From Saccharicrinis sp965230625 (lineage in GTDB: Bacteria; Bacteroidota; Bacteroidia; Bacteroidales; Marinilabiliaceae), in NCBI GenBank assembly GCA_965230625.1, contig CBDDLL010000002.1, positions 558,001 through 622,000 on the forward strand: a stretch of 64,000 nt of DNA, written 5' to 3'. The notes under the pieces are model-generated. The model was not told the DNA's origin, did not search any database, and was given only the letters and a program-made list of their open reading frames with translations. Both the position numbers and the translations under genes were made by a program. Below, piece after piece: positions 35,683-46,217 of the stretch (position 1 is its first letter; every line of letters begins with the position of its first letter).

Positions 35683-38600
35683 TTACTCTTTTACAAACTG
35701 TATCATTTGATTATCCTTTGTAATTAAGATATATATACCTGCATCCACATTTTGCAGATTAACAGCATTACCTCTACCTTCTTTAACCTTAATTCCGTCA
35801 ATACTGTATATTGAATAGGTATCATTAGAATCAATTCCCTTGATGTATAAAGTATTCTTAACAGGGTTAGGATAAACCACTGCTTTGGTTTTGATTTCAC
35901 TAGAAGATGACGTTTTTGCTGATTTAAGAGTACTGCAACCACTACCAATCACATAAACTGCTTCAGGTGTATTTGATTGCCCCGGATTATGATTATGTTG
36001 ATATGTGAAATAGAAAGTTACTTCCATACCATCTTCAAAAACTGGCTGAGTGGAAGGATGACGATCTAAAGTAAATGTAAATGTATTTCCGTCTTGTTGT
36101 GGAACTGCTCCTTGATATGATCCATCACCAACTTTAACATACATGTATACCCAAGATGAACTTACTTTTGATTCAAACACAGCTTCAAGTGTATTTGTAC
36201 CATCCAATTGAGTAACGGTATAGTCATAATCATCGGTTGATGCTACGCAATCGTTACCTGTTGTTAAGTCTGATCCATCGCAATCTTCGTCAATTCCGTT
36301 GTTTGGAATTTCAGTTGCCCCAGGATTTATATCTGCATTGGTATCATCACAATCATCATTTATTCCGTACCCATCTTCATCGTTATCAGTAATACCTAAT
36401 ACTCCATCACAGTTTTCATCTACATCATTATCTGGTATTTCAGTTGCTCCCGGGTTAATATCAGCGTTGTTATCATCGCAATCCTCAGGCACTGCATAAC
36501 CATCATTATCAGCATCACTTGTTGCATCAACGCCATCGCAATTCTCATCAATACCATTATCCGGAATATCAGTAGCTCCAGGATTTATATTTGCATTGGT
36601 ATCATCACAATCATCATTTATTCCGTAGCCATCTTTATCGTTATCGGTAATACCTAATACTCCGTCACAATTTTCATCTACATTATTATCTGGTATTTCG
36701 GTTGCTCCTGGATTAATAGCTACATCATTATCATTACAGTCGGTAGTATTATCATACCCATCTCCATCGTTATCAACAGGTGTAAAGTCTCCACTAAACA
36801 CATCTATTTCAGCAATTCCATATACATTACCACCATCAATTTGTCCTACTGTAAATGCAAACTCATCACTATTAACCCCATTTCCATCAGGTAGCGTGTA
36901 GTTGTATCTAAAAGTAACTTCATCGCCTTCAGTTGCTCCACTTATGGTATACGGATCGTTTGGAGGAGAGCTATGACTACCCTTATCATCTCCGTTTATT
37001 TTGTACTGAAGATAGCAGAATCCGTTTCCTACATTACTCACTAAAGGAACAAAAGTTATTGTTGGAGCTGATCCACCACTGCTAATAACCACAGCTTTAA
37101 AGTTTCCTGTACCATCAACAAATTCACCTTTCCCGGCATTACTTTGGGTTCCGTAAATACGCATATAACGTCCGGTAAAATCACTGTTATATGATACATC
37201 ACTACCTTTACCATCGCTAACAGTTGCTATGGTTTGCACCGTATTAAATTCCGAATCGTTAGAAACCTGAACCTCATATTTGGTAAAGAAATAGTTCTCG
37301 TGCCAAACAATATCAATTTGATCGAAACTTACAACATTACCAAAGTCCATTGCCAACCATTGTGGATCATCACTTTCTAAACTAGTCCAACTCGTTTCAA
37401 CATCATTATCTACCACATTATAACGATCTTCTTCTTCAGTTGATACCCAAATTGTGGCATCCTTACCAACTTCAGGAACAACTTCAACTACCAATTCATC
37501 GGTTCCAATATTGCCTTCATCATCAATCACTGTAAGCTTAATCGTATGTGATCCTACATTTACCACAGCATCAATAATTTCACCAGAACCTACACTATTA
37601 CCATTCTCGGTCCATTCCCAACTAACAATATTACCAACAGCATCAAAACTTTCGCTACCATCTAATGTTACAGTTTCCGATCCGTTTCCATCATTATCAG
37701 TTAATAACTGATCAGTACCTGCAATAGCAATAGGATCGCCATCAGTTATAAATATTTCAATCTCGGCAGTACTTTGATCACCATTATCGGCAGTAATAGT
37801 AAGTTTAATTTCGTGAGTACCATTATCCAAAGTTATACTTCTTGTTATACCTGATCCAGATGAACTTCCATCAATCTCCCAATCGTAACCTGTAATAGAT
37901 CCTTCTGTATTTATTGAACAAGAAGCATCAAGTGTAATCGTTTCACTTCCATTTTTATCTGTGTCGATTATAACATCTTTATTTTTAGGAGAATCGATAC
38001 AGGCAAATAATCCTCCCGGATCGGTTACCGCAACTAATTCACCAGCCGGTACTTTAATAATTGCTCCATCGGAGAATTTAACCGCTAACTCACTACCTGT
38101 TGGATTATAAGCCACATAGGTTAGGTCGCCATCTTCACCAAATACTGAGTATGAAGGTGTATTTGCCGTAAATTCTGAACGATAGGGTCCCATTGAAGCC
38201 AGATTATGAATCCAATGGTAATAATGCGGAGGAGTTTCACTTGGAGGACTTGGTTGTGTTTCGCCCCATGGCTGTGTATTGTAATAGTTTAGAGCTGACT
38301 GAGGATCTGCCAGAGCCAACATGGTCCAGAATAACTCATTCCAACGGTTAACTCCACCATATTTATTTATAAACCAACCAATCATTTTATCAGTTACATA
38401 CTCCGAACTACGTCCCAGATAAGTTGAAGCTGCAGTAACCGGAAGAATATTAATTCCCACTGGATATTCTTGATAACCTGTCTGTTCACTTCCAAACCAT
38501 GTTGAAAAATCACTTTTATCACCAAATACAAATCCAGACATTGGGTATTGATAATCTGCATCATATCCAAAAATTGCATGCTCGCGGTCACCTGTATCAG

Positions 38601-40416
38601 CTCCTTTAGGATAGGTAATTTCTTTATAATCCCACCAGTAGTTCATTGTTGCATCTGATTCTGTAGTATACAGGTATATTCCATGGTCGCGGATAGCCTT
38701 ATTATCAGTAACCATTCCCCAAAGTGCTACTGCGGATGCATAATTTAGTGCTTCAGAACTTGATTCCTGGTTGTTTCCATCGCGGAAGTCAGCATCTCCG
38801 GTTGCCCAGGAGAATCCCTGATAAGGACTCATAAACCTATAAGGAGGAAACATAGGATCATCTCGTCTCCAGTTGTTTGTATATCTGATAAGTAATTCAA
38901 CACGATCTCCCCAGGTTTCAGCCCACTCAGGCTGATATTTTGCAAGTATTGAAGCTGCTTTAATCATATAACCCGTTTGGAAGTGTGCATCATTTAAATG
39001 TTGGTCAGAAAACATACCACTTTCAGCTGGAGCACCAATAAGCGCACCATATCTTTCATCATAAAAGAAAAATGTTTTATCTCCATTGCCACTAAAAGAA
39101 AGCCAATCTTCAAGATTTCTTCTTACCCATGCAAGAAGCGTGTCTCTTTCAGCAGATAATCCAACCTGATGAGCAATATCAATTACTTGTGCTGTACGCC
39201 CTAGTGTTACACCTGTAGCATAAACTGTATTTCCCTGGTAAATATTATTACCTTCTCCTTGATCAACCTGATCCTGAACAAGCTGAACTAATTCATCGTC
39301 ACTATATCCTGTTGACTCATCAGTTGCTAGTGGGAAATGTGGCAGTATACCATAATATTTATGTTCTGTTGTAAAGGTTCCTGTTGTCTCAATTAATTTC
39401 ATGAACCCTCTTGCACAGTGATACTCTATGTTAGTAGGTGCAAGTGATCCTTTATAATTTAACCATTGGTGCGGATAAATAGCTAATAATAGATCGTTAC
39501 CTTCTTTAGATTCGTAAGTATGGCTAAAAGTTGTTCTTACAACAGCAGCGTCTTCATCATAAACATAATCTACACGTGTATCTGTAATGATGTTATGTGC
39601 AAAATTCTTTAAGTAATTTAAATCAGCAATTCTATCATCTATACTCTCGTGATTTTTTATATTACAAACGGAGAAATAGTCTTTACCACCCAAGCTAGAT
39701 GTTAAAGTAACCTTGCCATTACTATCAGTTTCATGTTCCCATGTTGATCCGGCAGGAGCTATTAAGGCATAACTATCTGCCCAATCAACCCATTGCGATC
39801 CCCAATCATCATAAAAGCGAATTGTTACCTCAACGCATATTATATTTCCTTGGTTATACCACACAGTACCTGGCAATTTTGTTTTTACCATAATACCATT
39901 ATTAGAGGTAAAATTAACAAATGGGTTACCATTCGAAGTGTAAGTATTCAATGCGCCGTTGTCCTGACTAATTTTTATTGCCCAGTCAGAATACGCATCA
40001 ACCTGAGGTTCGCCAGCAGTACCCGACAATGTTGTTACTACCAAAGCATCAGAACCTTCGTGAGGTACTCGAAAATGGGGATTAGCAGGTCCTTTATTGT
40101 AAGTAAACCGTAAATTCATTGCTGTTAAACTTAATCCTCCACCACCTTTCCATGCGTGTACACACATAGGATCGGCAATTAGACTGATCATTTCTGGAAA
40201 ATCTCCATCAGCCCAATTATTTCCATCAAAGTATAAGTTAGAATACCAGCTGTGTGTATTAAAAGGTTCGCTCATGTTACTGGTATAACGAACCGGAGCC
40301 ACAGGTAAAATAATATTTCCCTGATCACTCGTTGAATACGCTGGATGCTCGAGTTGTGGATATGCCGAACTAATTATCAGCGTTAATACCACAATACAAA
40401 ATAATGTTCTTTTCAT
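35683..40416 (-). CDS. GH81 endo-beta-1,3-glucanase, multimodular, T9SS-secreted (copy A)
   Basis: 1577 residues from the ATG at 40416. A 40-codon in-frame extension to 40536 is rejected, because the signal peptide MKRTLFCIVVLTLIISSAYP starts at 40416, as in copy B. The GH81 catalytic domain (about 20-790) has the acid Asp476 in HLNDAHFQTGY and the base region NNQESSSEALN with Glu551 and Glu555. It cleaves beta-1,3-glucans such as laminarin, curdlan or callose. Then follow two PKD-like domains (about 805-980), an F5/8 type C-like domain (about 985-1110), a beta-sandwich (about 1118-1192) and four MopE-like calcium-binding repeats (about 1216-1382; DNDGDGYD...DCNDND...NPGATEIPDN...ENCDG). A CBM56-like beta-1,3-glucan-binding module (about 1390-1495) and a T9SS sorting domain (about 1513-1577) complete it. 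The tail is almost identical to copy B. Confidence 0.93.
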   Translation of the reverse strand: MKRTLFCIVVLTLIISSAYPQLEHPAYSTSDQGNIILPVAPVRYTSNMSEPFNTHSWYSNLYFDGNNWADGDFPEMISLIADPMCVHAWKGGGGLSLTAMNLRFTYNKGPANPHFRVPHEGSDALVVTTLSGTAGEPQVDAYSDWAIKISQDNGALNTYTSNGNPFVNFTSNNGIMVKTKLPGTVWYNQGNIICVEVTIRFYDDWGSQWVDWADSYALIAPAGSTWEHETDSNGKVTLTSSLGGKDYFSVCNIKNHESIDDRIADLNYLKNFAHNIITDTRVDYVYDEDAAVVRTTFSHTYESKEGNDLLLAIYPHQWLNYKGSLAPTNIEYHCARGFMKLIETTGTFTTEHKYYGILPHFPLATDESTGYSDDELVQLVQDQVDQGEGNNIYQGNTVYATGVTLGRTAQVIDIAHQVGLSAERDTLLAWVRRNLEDWLSFSGNGDKTFFFYDERYGALIGAPAESGMFSDQHLNDAHFQTGYMIKAASILAKYQPEWAETWGDRVELLIRYTNNWRRDDPMFPPYRFMSPYQGFSWATGDADFRDGNNQESSSEALNYASAVALWGMVTDNKAIRDHGIYLYTTESDATMNYWWDYKEITYPKGADTGDREHAIFGYDADYQYPMSGFVFGDKSDFSTWFGSEQTGYQEYPVGINILPVTAASTYLGRSSEYVTDKMIGWFINKYGGVNRWNELFWTMLALADPQSALNYYNTQPWGETQPSPPSETPPHYYHWIHNLASMGPYRSEFTANTPSYSVFGEDGDLTYVAYNPTGSELAVKFSDGAIIKVPAGELVAVTDPGGLFACIDSPKNKDVIIDTDKNGSETITLDASCSINTEGSITGYDWEIDGSSSGSGITRSITLDNGTHEIKLTITADNGDQSTAEIEIFITDGDPIAIAGTDQLLTDNDGNGSETVTLDGSESFDAVGNIVSWEWTENGNSVGSGEIIDAVVNVGSHTIKLTVIDDEGNIGTDELVVEVVPEVGKDATIWVSTEEEDRYNVVDNDVETSWTSLESDDPQWLAMDFGNVVSFDQIDIVWHENYFFTKYEVQVSNDSEFNTVQTIATVSDGKGSDVSYNSDFTGRYMRIYGTQSNAGKGEFVDGTGNFKAVVISSGGSAPTITFVPLVSNVGNGFCYLQYKINGDDKGSHSSPPNDPYTISGATEGDEVTFRYNYTLPDGNGVNSDEFAFTVGQIDGGNVYGIAEIDVFSGDFTPVDNDGDGYDNTTDCNDNDVAINPGATEIPDNNVDENCDGVLGITDNDKDGYGINDDCDDTNANINPGATDIPDNGIDENCDGVDATSDADNDGYAVPEDCDDNNADINPGATEIPDNDVDENCDGVLGITDNDEDGYGINDDCDDTNADINPGATEIPNNGIDEDCDGSDLTTGNDCVASTDDYDYTVTQLDGTNTLEAVFESKVSSSWVYMYVKVGDGSYQGAVPQQDGNTFTFTLDRHPSTQPVFEDGMEVTFYFTYQHNHNPGQSNTPEAVYVIGSGCSTLKSAKTSSSSEIKTKAVVYPNPVKNTLYIKGIDSNDTYSIYSIDGIKVKEGRGNAVNLQNVDAGIYILITKDNQMIQFVKE

Positions 40417-40566
40417 TTTAAATGTTTTTTGGTTAATGTTTAAGAGTTTAAATTTGTACCTCCTAAGAAATACTCCATTTAAATTATCAATTAAGAATTG
40501 GAAAAAAGTACAATGAGGTACATAGCTACTACTCAAAACTCTCTATATTAACTCGCACTTAATATT
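40417..40566 (-). promoter_or_regulatory. Conserved upstream region of GH81 copy A
   Basis: Closely similar to the region above copy B (46078-46217). Shared blocks include TTTTTTGGTTAA, GTACCTCCT, AAATACTCCATTTAA, CATAGCTACTACTCAA and TTAACTCGCAC. Conservation and position mark it as the promoter/leader. No exact -33/-7 boxes are assigned. Confidence 0.45.
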
Positions 40567-40821
40567 TAAGAACTTATTTGCACATCTTTAGTTTTCAGAC
40601 CACTACAAAACACTGAGTACTATTTTGTCAAAAGAATTTCTATAATTTAATTTCTTATTTAGAATGAATTATGTTATAAATCATTAACATCGCAGATATA
40701 AAAATTTTAAATGAAGCCATTTGTATTTTCTGACTAATTCTTCTTTTAAAAATTTACCCTAAAATTTTATACAAATCTTCATATTTCGAGAATACTCTCA
40801 TTTACGTGGTTATTTTACTCT

Positions 40822-41082
40822 ATGCCAAGAAGAAGACTATTAAGAAAAGTTATTGCCCCGCCATGCTTTAAAGGTTACAAACCTTATGTTATTAATAACA
40901 AATCAAATTTATTATAAGAGGGGAATAAGAAGCTATTAAGTTGGCTGGCTAAGATTTAATGACCCACCAGGAAGCTTCTAAATTAATGGGTGAATCGAGA
41001 CCAACATTTGCAAGTATTTATAAAAACGTAAGAAGAAAGAGTACTATAATTGAGTATAATGCCAAATCCTATATTTCACATA
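40822..41082 (+). pseudogene. DUF134/UPF0251 gene fossil (copy A)
   Basis: The frame opens MPRRRLLRKVIAPPCFKGYK with PYVINNKSN following, then meets a TAA and a frameshift. It continues in another frame as EAIKLAG, TAA, DLMTHQEASKLMGESRPTF and ASIYKNVRRK. The order of PP-x-FKGYKPY, an EAIKL helix, a DLxxHQEAS helix and SRPTF-x-x-IY matches DUF134 (UPF0251), small helix-turn-helix proteins. Two internal TAA codons and a frameshift make it non-functional. It is divergent from GH81 copy A and duplicated along with it. Confidence 0.85.
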
Positions 41083-41094
41083 AAGCTACTTTAA

Positions 41095-41254
41095 GAAACT
41101 GTTTAAGTTTTATCCTTCGGTTTATTTTGGCGACTTAAGCCCTCATATTTCTGCAAAATTTCTTTAAATAGCGATGCTATTCGCATCAATTTTGGCTCAT
41201 CTGAGAACTTAATTCTCTAAAAATAACTCACAAAAACAAAATTTAAACAGTTTC
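41095..41254. mobile_element. 160-bp MITE with TAA target-site duplication and empty-site control
   Basis: The ends GAAACTGTTTAA (41095-41106) and TTAAACAGTTTC (41243-41254) are perfect 12-bp terminal inverted repeats, extending imperfectly to about 19 bp. Direct repeats TAA flank it (41092-41094 and 41255-41257). Removing the element and one TAA gives GCTACTTTAAAATTCACTCC, which is exactly the uninterrupted sequence at 35582-35601 in the paralogous unit. It has no coding capacity, so its mobility would depend on a transposase elsewhere. Confidence 0.9.
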
Positions 41255-41278
41255 TAAAATTCACTCCATTTTATATTT

Positions 41279-41301
41279 CCCGGGAAGCGAGGCTTCCCGG
41301 G
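41279..41301 (-). terminator. Hairpin downstream of GH81 copy B
   Basis: CCCGGGAAGC (41279-41288) and GCTTCCCGGG (41292-41301) form a perfect 10-bp GC-rich stem with a 3-nt loop. It matches the hairpin after copy A, but neither has a clear T-run. Confidence 0.6.
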
Positions 41302-41349
41302 TTAATCTAGAAGTCAAAATCCCATAACCTTAATACAAAGTCATGTTAA

Positions 41350-44300
41350 TTACTCTTTTACAAACTGTATCATTTGATTATCCTTTGTAATTAAGATATA
41401 TATACCTGCATCCACATTTTGCAGATTAACAGCATTACCTCTACCTTCTTTAACCTTAATTCCGTCAATACTGTATATTGAATAGGTATCATTAGAATCA
41501 ATTCCCTTGATGTATAAAGTATTCTTAACAGGGTTAGGATAAACCACTGCTTTGGTATTGATTTCGCTAGAAGATGATGCTTTAGCTGATTTAAGAGTAC
41601 TGCAACCACTACCAATTATATAAACTGCTTCAGGTGTATTTGATTGCCCTGGATTATGATTATGTTGATATGTGAAATAGAAAGTTACTTCCATACCATC
41701 TTCAAAAACTGGCTGAGTGGAAGGATGACGATCTAAAGTAAATGTAAATGTATTTCCGTCTCGTTGTGGAACAGCACTTTGATAACTTCCTGTACCAACC
41801 TTTACATACATATATACCCACGATGAACTTACTTTTGATTCAAACACAGCTTCAAGCGTATTTGTACCATCCAATTGAGTAACGGTATAATTGTAATCAT
41901 CGGTTGATGCTACGCAATCGTTACCTGTTGTTAAGTCTGATCCATCGCAATCTTCGTCAATTCCGTTGTTTGGTATTTCAGTTGCCCCAGGATTTATATC
42001 TGCATTGGTATCATCACAATCATCGTTTATTCCGTACCCATCTTCATCGTTATCAGTAATACCTAATACTCCATCACAGTTTTCATCTACATCATTATCT
42101 GGTATTTCAGTTGCTCCCGGGTTAATATCAGCGTTGTTATCATCGCAATCCTCAGGCACTGCATAACCATCATTATCTGCATCACTTGTTGCATCAACGC
42201 CATCGCAATTCTCATCAATACCATTATCCGGAATATCAGTAGCTCCAGGATTTATATTTGCATTGGTATCATCACAATCATCATTTATTCCGTAGCCATC
42301 TTTATCGTTATCTGTAATACCTAATACTCCATCACAGTTTTCATCCACATCATTATCTGGTATTTCAGTAGCTCCTGGATTAACATCAGCATCGTTATCA
42401 TTGCAATCTGTTGTGCTATCGTATCCATCACCATCATTATCAACTGGTGTAAAGTCTCCACTAAACACATCAACTTCAGCAATTCCATATACATTACCTC
42501 CTTCAACCTGACCAACAACAAAAGTAAATTCATCACTAATTACACCATTTCCATTAGGCATAGTATAATTATACTTGAATTTAACTTCGTCACCTTCGTT
42601 TACATTACTAACCGTATATGGTTCGTTTGGAATTGTATTGTAGCTTCCTACATCCGATCCGTTTACATTAAGTACTAAATAACAGAAGCTGGTTCCCAAA
42701 TTATCGATAAGTGGTACAAAAGTAATAGTTGGAGCTGAGCCTCCACTACTTACTACAACTGCTTTAAAGTTACCTGAACTATCAAAAAATTCACCTCTAC
42801 CTGAATTACTTTTGGTTCCATAAATTCTCATGTAACGACCTGTTAAATCACTATTAAAGCTAACATCGTCACGTTTACCTTCGGATACGGATGCAATAAC
42901 TTGTACATTTCCGAACTCTGAATCATTTGAAACCTGAACCTCATAATCGGTAAAGAAGAATCGATCGTGCCATGAAATATCTACTTGGTCGAAGCTTACA
43001 ACACTTCCAAAATCCATAGCCAGCCATTGTGGATCGTTACTTTCAACACTTGTCCAGCTTGTAGCTAAATCATTATCAATAACATTATTACGATCTTCAT
43101 CTTCAGACGAAACCCAAATAGTAGCATTCTGAGCAATTTCAGGAACAACTTCTACTACTAAATCATCTGATCCTGTGTTACCTTCATTATCAGTTACCGT
43201 TAGTTTAATATTATGCGATCCTACATTTACAGTTGCATCAATTACTTCACCAGAACCTATACTATTACCATTCTCGGTCCATTCCCAACTAACAATATTA
43301 CCAACAGCATCGAAACTTTCGCTACCATCTAATGTTACAGTTTCTGATCCGTTTCCATCATTATCAGTTAATAACTGATCAGGTCCTGCAATAGCAATAG
43401 GATCGCCATCTGTAATAAATATCTCAATCTCTACTGAGCTTTTATCTCCATTATCGGCAGTAATAGTTAGTTTAATTTTATGAGTACCATTATCCAAAGT
43501 TATACTTCTTGTTATACCTGATCCAGATGAATTTCCATTAATCTCCCAATCGTAACTTGTAATAGCTCCTTCTGTATTTATTGAGCAAGAAGCATCAAGT
43601 GTAATGGTTTCGCTTCCATTTTTATCCTCATCAATAATAACATCTTTATTTTTGGGAGATTCAATACATGCGAACAATCCTCCAGGTTCTGCTTCTGCTA
43701 TTAATTCGCCAGCTGGTACATTAACAATTGCTCCATCGGAGAATTTAACTGATAAATCATTGTCTGTAGGGTTATAAACCACATAGGTTAATTCATCACC
43801 TCGACCAAAAACTCCATATGATGGTGTATTAGCTGTAATATCGGAACGGAATGGCCCCATAGCAACCATGTTATGAATCCAATGATAATAATGTGCATCC
43901 GTTTCACTTGGTGGACTTGGTTGGCTTTCGCCATAAGGTTGTGAGTTATAAAATTCTAATGCTCTTTCGGGATTTGCCAACGCTAAATATTCCCAAAATA
44001 ATTCATTCCATCGATTAACACTTCCATACTTATTAAGGAACCAGTTGATTAAATCTTCTTCGATATATTCTGTATCGCGAGCCAAATAGGTTGATGCGGC
44101 CGTCATTGGTAATAGATTAATACCTATAGGAAACTCTTGTTGATTTTGTTGTTCGCTACCAAACCAGGTTCCAAATTCCTGTTTATCACCATATATAAAT
44201 CCTGCCATAGGGTAATGATATTCAGCATCGTTATAAAAGGTATGTTGTGCATCTCCATGATCTGTACCGTGCGGATAGTTAATGTCTTTATAATCCCACC

Positions 44301-46077
44301 AGTATTGAAGTGTTGCCTCTGCTTCAGTTGCTGATAACCAAATACCAAAATCTCTTATTTCATCGTTTCCGGTTACCATCCCCCAAAGTGCAACTGCTGT
44401 GTTGTAGTTCATACACTCCGAACTTGATTCCTGATTTGATCCAGTATTAAAGTCCGAAGAACCAGTTGCCCATGAGTGTCCTTGATAAGGATCCATATGA
44501 CGCAAGAATGGAAATAAATCATCATTCCGGTCGTATGCATTTGCCGAACGAATTAACAATTCAACTCTGTCGCCCCAGTCTGCTTCCCATTGAGGATCGT
44601 GCTTTGCCAAATAACATGCGGCTTTTATAAAATACCCCACCTGAAAGTGGAAATCATTTAAATTATCATCAGTATGCATTCCATCGTTATGCGGATATCC
44701 CATTAATGCTCCATAATGTGGCACATAATAGAACCAACAATCATCTCCAGTATCCTTATACGACAACCAATTTTCAACAGCTCTGCGAACCCACGCCATA
44801 ATAGTATCGCGCTCTGCATTCATTCCTAACTGATCAGCAATTTCAATTACCTGCGCTGTTCTACCTATGCTTACAGCGGTAGAATAAATCTCATTATTCT
44901 GGAAAATAGTTTGCCCCTCTCCTGCTGTAATAATATCCTGTACATATCCTTTTAGTTTATCAGAATCAAATCCACTACCTGCACCTGCTACTAATGGAAA
45001 ATGAGGTAAAATACCATGATTCTTCATAACAGTTTGAAAACTTCCATTGGTTTCGATTACTTTCATCTCTCCACGACCACTATTGAATGAAACATCGGAA
45101 AACGAACCTTCATAATTCATCCATTGGTGAGGATATAGTGCATATAAAACCGGACCATTACCTTCTTTTCTGTCTACATCTGCTGTAAAAGTTGTTATTA
45201 CATCACCTGTACTTTCATTGTATTCCCAACTAACGCGAGTATCGGTGAAAAAATTAAAGGCACTTTTTTCTAAGTATTCAAGAGTTTCAACCTTTTTAGT
45301 TTCTGAATATTGATTTCGGATACTTGATATTGCACAGTAATTTTTACCTGCTAAACTTGATGTAAGTTGTAATTTTCCATTCACATCAGTTACTTCCCAA
45401 GTAGCACCCTCCGGGGCATAAACAGCATAATTACCTGTATACCCTGAGTAAGTATAACCACTATACTGATCGTACCATGATTCGTATTGTACTTCGATAC
45501 CAATTGTATTTCCTTCGTGGTACCAAATGGTTGCTGGATCGGTTAGTTTTAATATAACTCCTCCATCGTTTGAGTAAAACTGAACATAAGGACTTCCATT
45601 ATGCATAATTGCTCTCAAATCTCCATTGTTCCATATTACTTCAGCTCCCCAGTCGGAGTAAGCATCTAAACTAGGTGCTCCTACAGAACCGGACATAGGT
45701 AACACTTCAAATGCAATAGCATTCTCATGATCGGCACGTGTATGGGGATTCCCATTTCCATAGTTATATATTGCTTGTAGTTCTTCATTTGATATTAGTG
45801 GGCCACCGCCAGTTTTAGGACAATGCACAACCATTGGATCGGCAATTAAATGAACCCACTGGGTATAACCTCCCCAATCGTACAAATCAAAATGCATATT
45901 CGATTTCCACGAATGAGTTTCCATGGGAAAAGTGATGTTATTTGTTATTCGTATTGGTTGTGGTGGAGGATCTGCACCCCCATCATTATCCGTTGAATAA
46001 GCTGGGTAATTTAATTGTCCGTAAGCTACACTACTAATGAGTATAAGTACCAGATTAAAAAAGAAAGTCTTTTTCAT
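41350..46077 (-). CDS. GH81 endo-beta-1,3-glucanase, multimodular, T9SS-secreted (copy B)
   Basis: 1575 residues with the same architecture as copy A: signal peptide (1-20), GH81 domain (about 21-785), two PKD-like domains, F5/8 type C-like domain, beta-sandwich, four MopE-like repeats, CBM56-like module and T9SS sorting end (VVYPNPVKNTLYIKGI ... MIQFVKE). Catalytic residues are present: Asp475 in NLNDFHFQVGY, and Glu550 and Glu554 in NQESSSECMN. The catalytic half differs clearly from copy A (e.g. an inserted Tyr-rich YDQYSGYTYSGYTGNY stretch near 203-218). From about residue 800 on, the two are near-identical, and over the last about 330 residues they are almost the same at DNA level. The diverged catalytic domains may give different preferences for beta-1,3-glucan length or form. 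Confidence 0.93.
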   Translation of the reverse strand: MKKTFFFNLVLILISSVAYGQLNYPAYSTDNDGGADPPPQPIRITNNITFPMETHSWKSNMHFDLYDWGGYTQWVHLIADPMVVHCPKTGGGPLISNEELQAIYNYGNGNPHTRADHENAIAFEVLPMSGSVGAPSLDAYSDWGAEVIWNNGDLRAIMHNGSPYVQFYSNDGGVILKLTDPATIWYHEGNTIGIEVQYESWYDQYSGYTYSGYTGNYAVYAPEGATWEVTDVNGKLQLTSSLAGKNYCAISSIRNQYSETKKVETLEYLEKSAFNFFTDTRVSWEYNESTGDVITTFTADVDRKEGNGPVLYALYPHQWMNYEGSFSDVSFNSGRGEMKVIETNGSFQTVMKNHGILPHFPLVAGAGSGFDSDKLKGYVQDIITAGEGQTIFQNNEIYSTAVSIGRTAQVIEIADQLGMNAERDTIMAWVRRAVENWLSYKDTGDDCWFYYVPHYGALMGYPHNDGMHTDDNLNDFHFQVGYFIKAACYLAKHDPQWEADWGDRVELLIRSANAYDRNDDLFPFLRHMDPYQGHSWATGSSDFNTGSNQESSSECMNYNTAVALWGMVTGNDEIRDFGIWLSATEAEATLQYWWDYKDINYPHGTDHGDAQHTFYNDAEYHYPMAGFIYGDKQEFGTWFGSEQQNQQEFPIGINLLPMTAASTYLARDTEYIEEDLINWFLNKYGSVNRWNELFWEYLALANPERALEFYNSQPYGESQPSPPSETDAHYYHWIHNMVAMGPFRSDITANTPSYGVFGRGDELTYVVYNPTDNDLSVKFSDGAIVNVPAGELIAEAEPGGLFACIESPKNKDVIIDEDKNGSETITLDASCSINTEGAITSYDWEINGNSSGSGITRSITLDNGTHKIKLTITADNGDKSSVEIEIFITDGDPIAIAGPDQLLTDNDGNGSETVTLDGSESFDAVGNIVSWEWTENGNSIGSGEVIDATVNVGSHNIKLTVTDNEGNTGSDDLVVEVVPEIAQNATIWVSSEDEDRNNVIDNDLATSWTSVESNDPQWLAMDFGSVVSFDQVDISWHDRFFFTDYEVQVSNDSEFGNVQVIASVSEGKRDDVSFNSDLTGRYMRIYGTKSNSGRGEFFDSSGNFKAVVVSSGGSAPTITFVPLIDNLGTSFCYLVLNVNGSDVGSYNTIPNEPYTVSNVNEGDEVKFKYNYTMPNGNGVISDEFTFVVGQVEGGNVYGIAEVDVFSGDFTPVDNDGDGYDSTTDCNDNDADVNPGATEIPDNDVDENCDGVLGITDNDKDGYGINDDCDDTNANINPGATDIPDNGIDENCDGVDATSDADNDGYAVPEDCDDNNADINPGATEIPDNDVDENCDGVLGITDNDEDGYGINDDCDDTNADINPGATEIPNNGIDEDCDGSDLTTGNDCVASTDDYNYTVTQLDGTNTLEAVFESKVSSSWVYMYVKVGTGSYQSAVPQRDGNTFTFTLDRHPSTQPVFEDGMEVTFYFTYQHNHNPGQSNTPEAVYIIGSGCSTLKSAKASSSSEINTKAVVYPNPVKNTLYIKGIDSNDTYSIYSIDGIKVKEGRGNAVNLQNVDAGIYILITKDNQMIQFVKE

Positions 46078-46217
46078 TTTAATTGTTTTTTGGTTAACAT
46101 TTAAGAGTTTAAGTTGTACCTCCTTAGAAATACTCCATTTAAAATATCAATAAAACACCTGAAAAAAATATAATGAGTTACATAGCTACTACTCAAGATT
46201 CTCTATTTTAACTCGCA
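46078..46217 (-). promoter_or_regulatory. Conserved upstream region of GH81 copy B
   Basis: Matches the leader of copy A block by block, including GTACCTCCT, AAATACTCCATTTAA, CATAGCTACTACTCAA and TTAACTCGCAC, which suggests the two genes share regulation. The remaining 46218-46865 contains the second DUF134 fossil and otherwise nothing recognised. Confidence 0.45.

Noticed and set aside
36299..36499. Plus-strand 66-codon ORFs in the MopE repeats of both GH81 genes (also 42000 region)
   Set aside because: Antisense shadows of calcium-binding repeat DNA, identical in both copies because the repeats are.
40417..40536. 40-codon N-terminal extension of GH81 copy A
   Set aside because: The signal peptide starts at 40416 and the paralogue starts at the matching point. 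The extension is part of the conserved leader.
33814..46077. Considered as a canonical polysaccharide utilisation locus
   Set aside because: No SusC/SusD pair or SusR/HTCS regulator lies within it. The genes are secreted T9SS hydrolases only.
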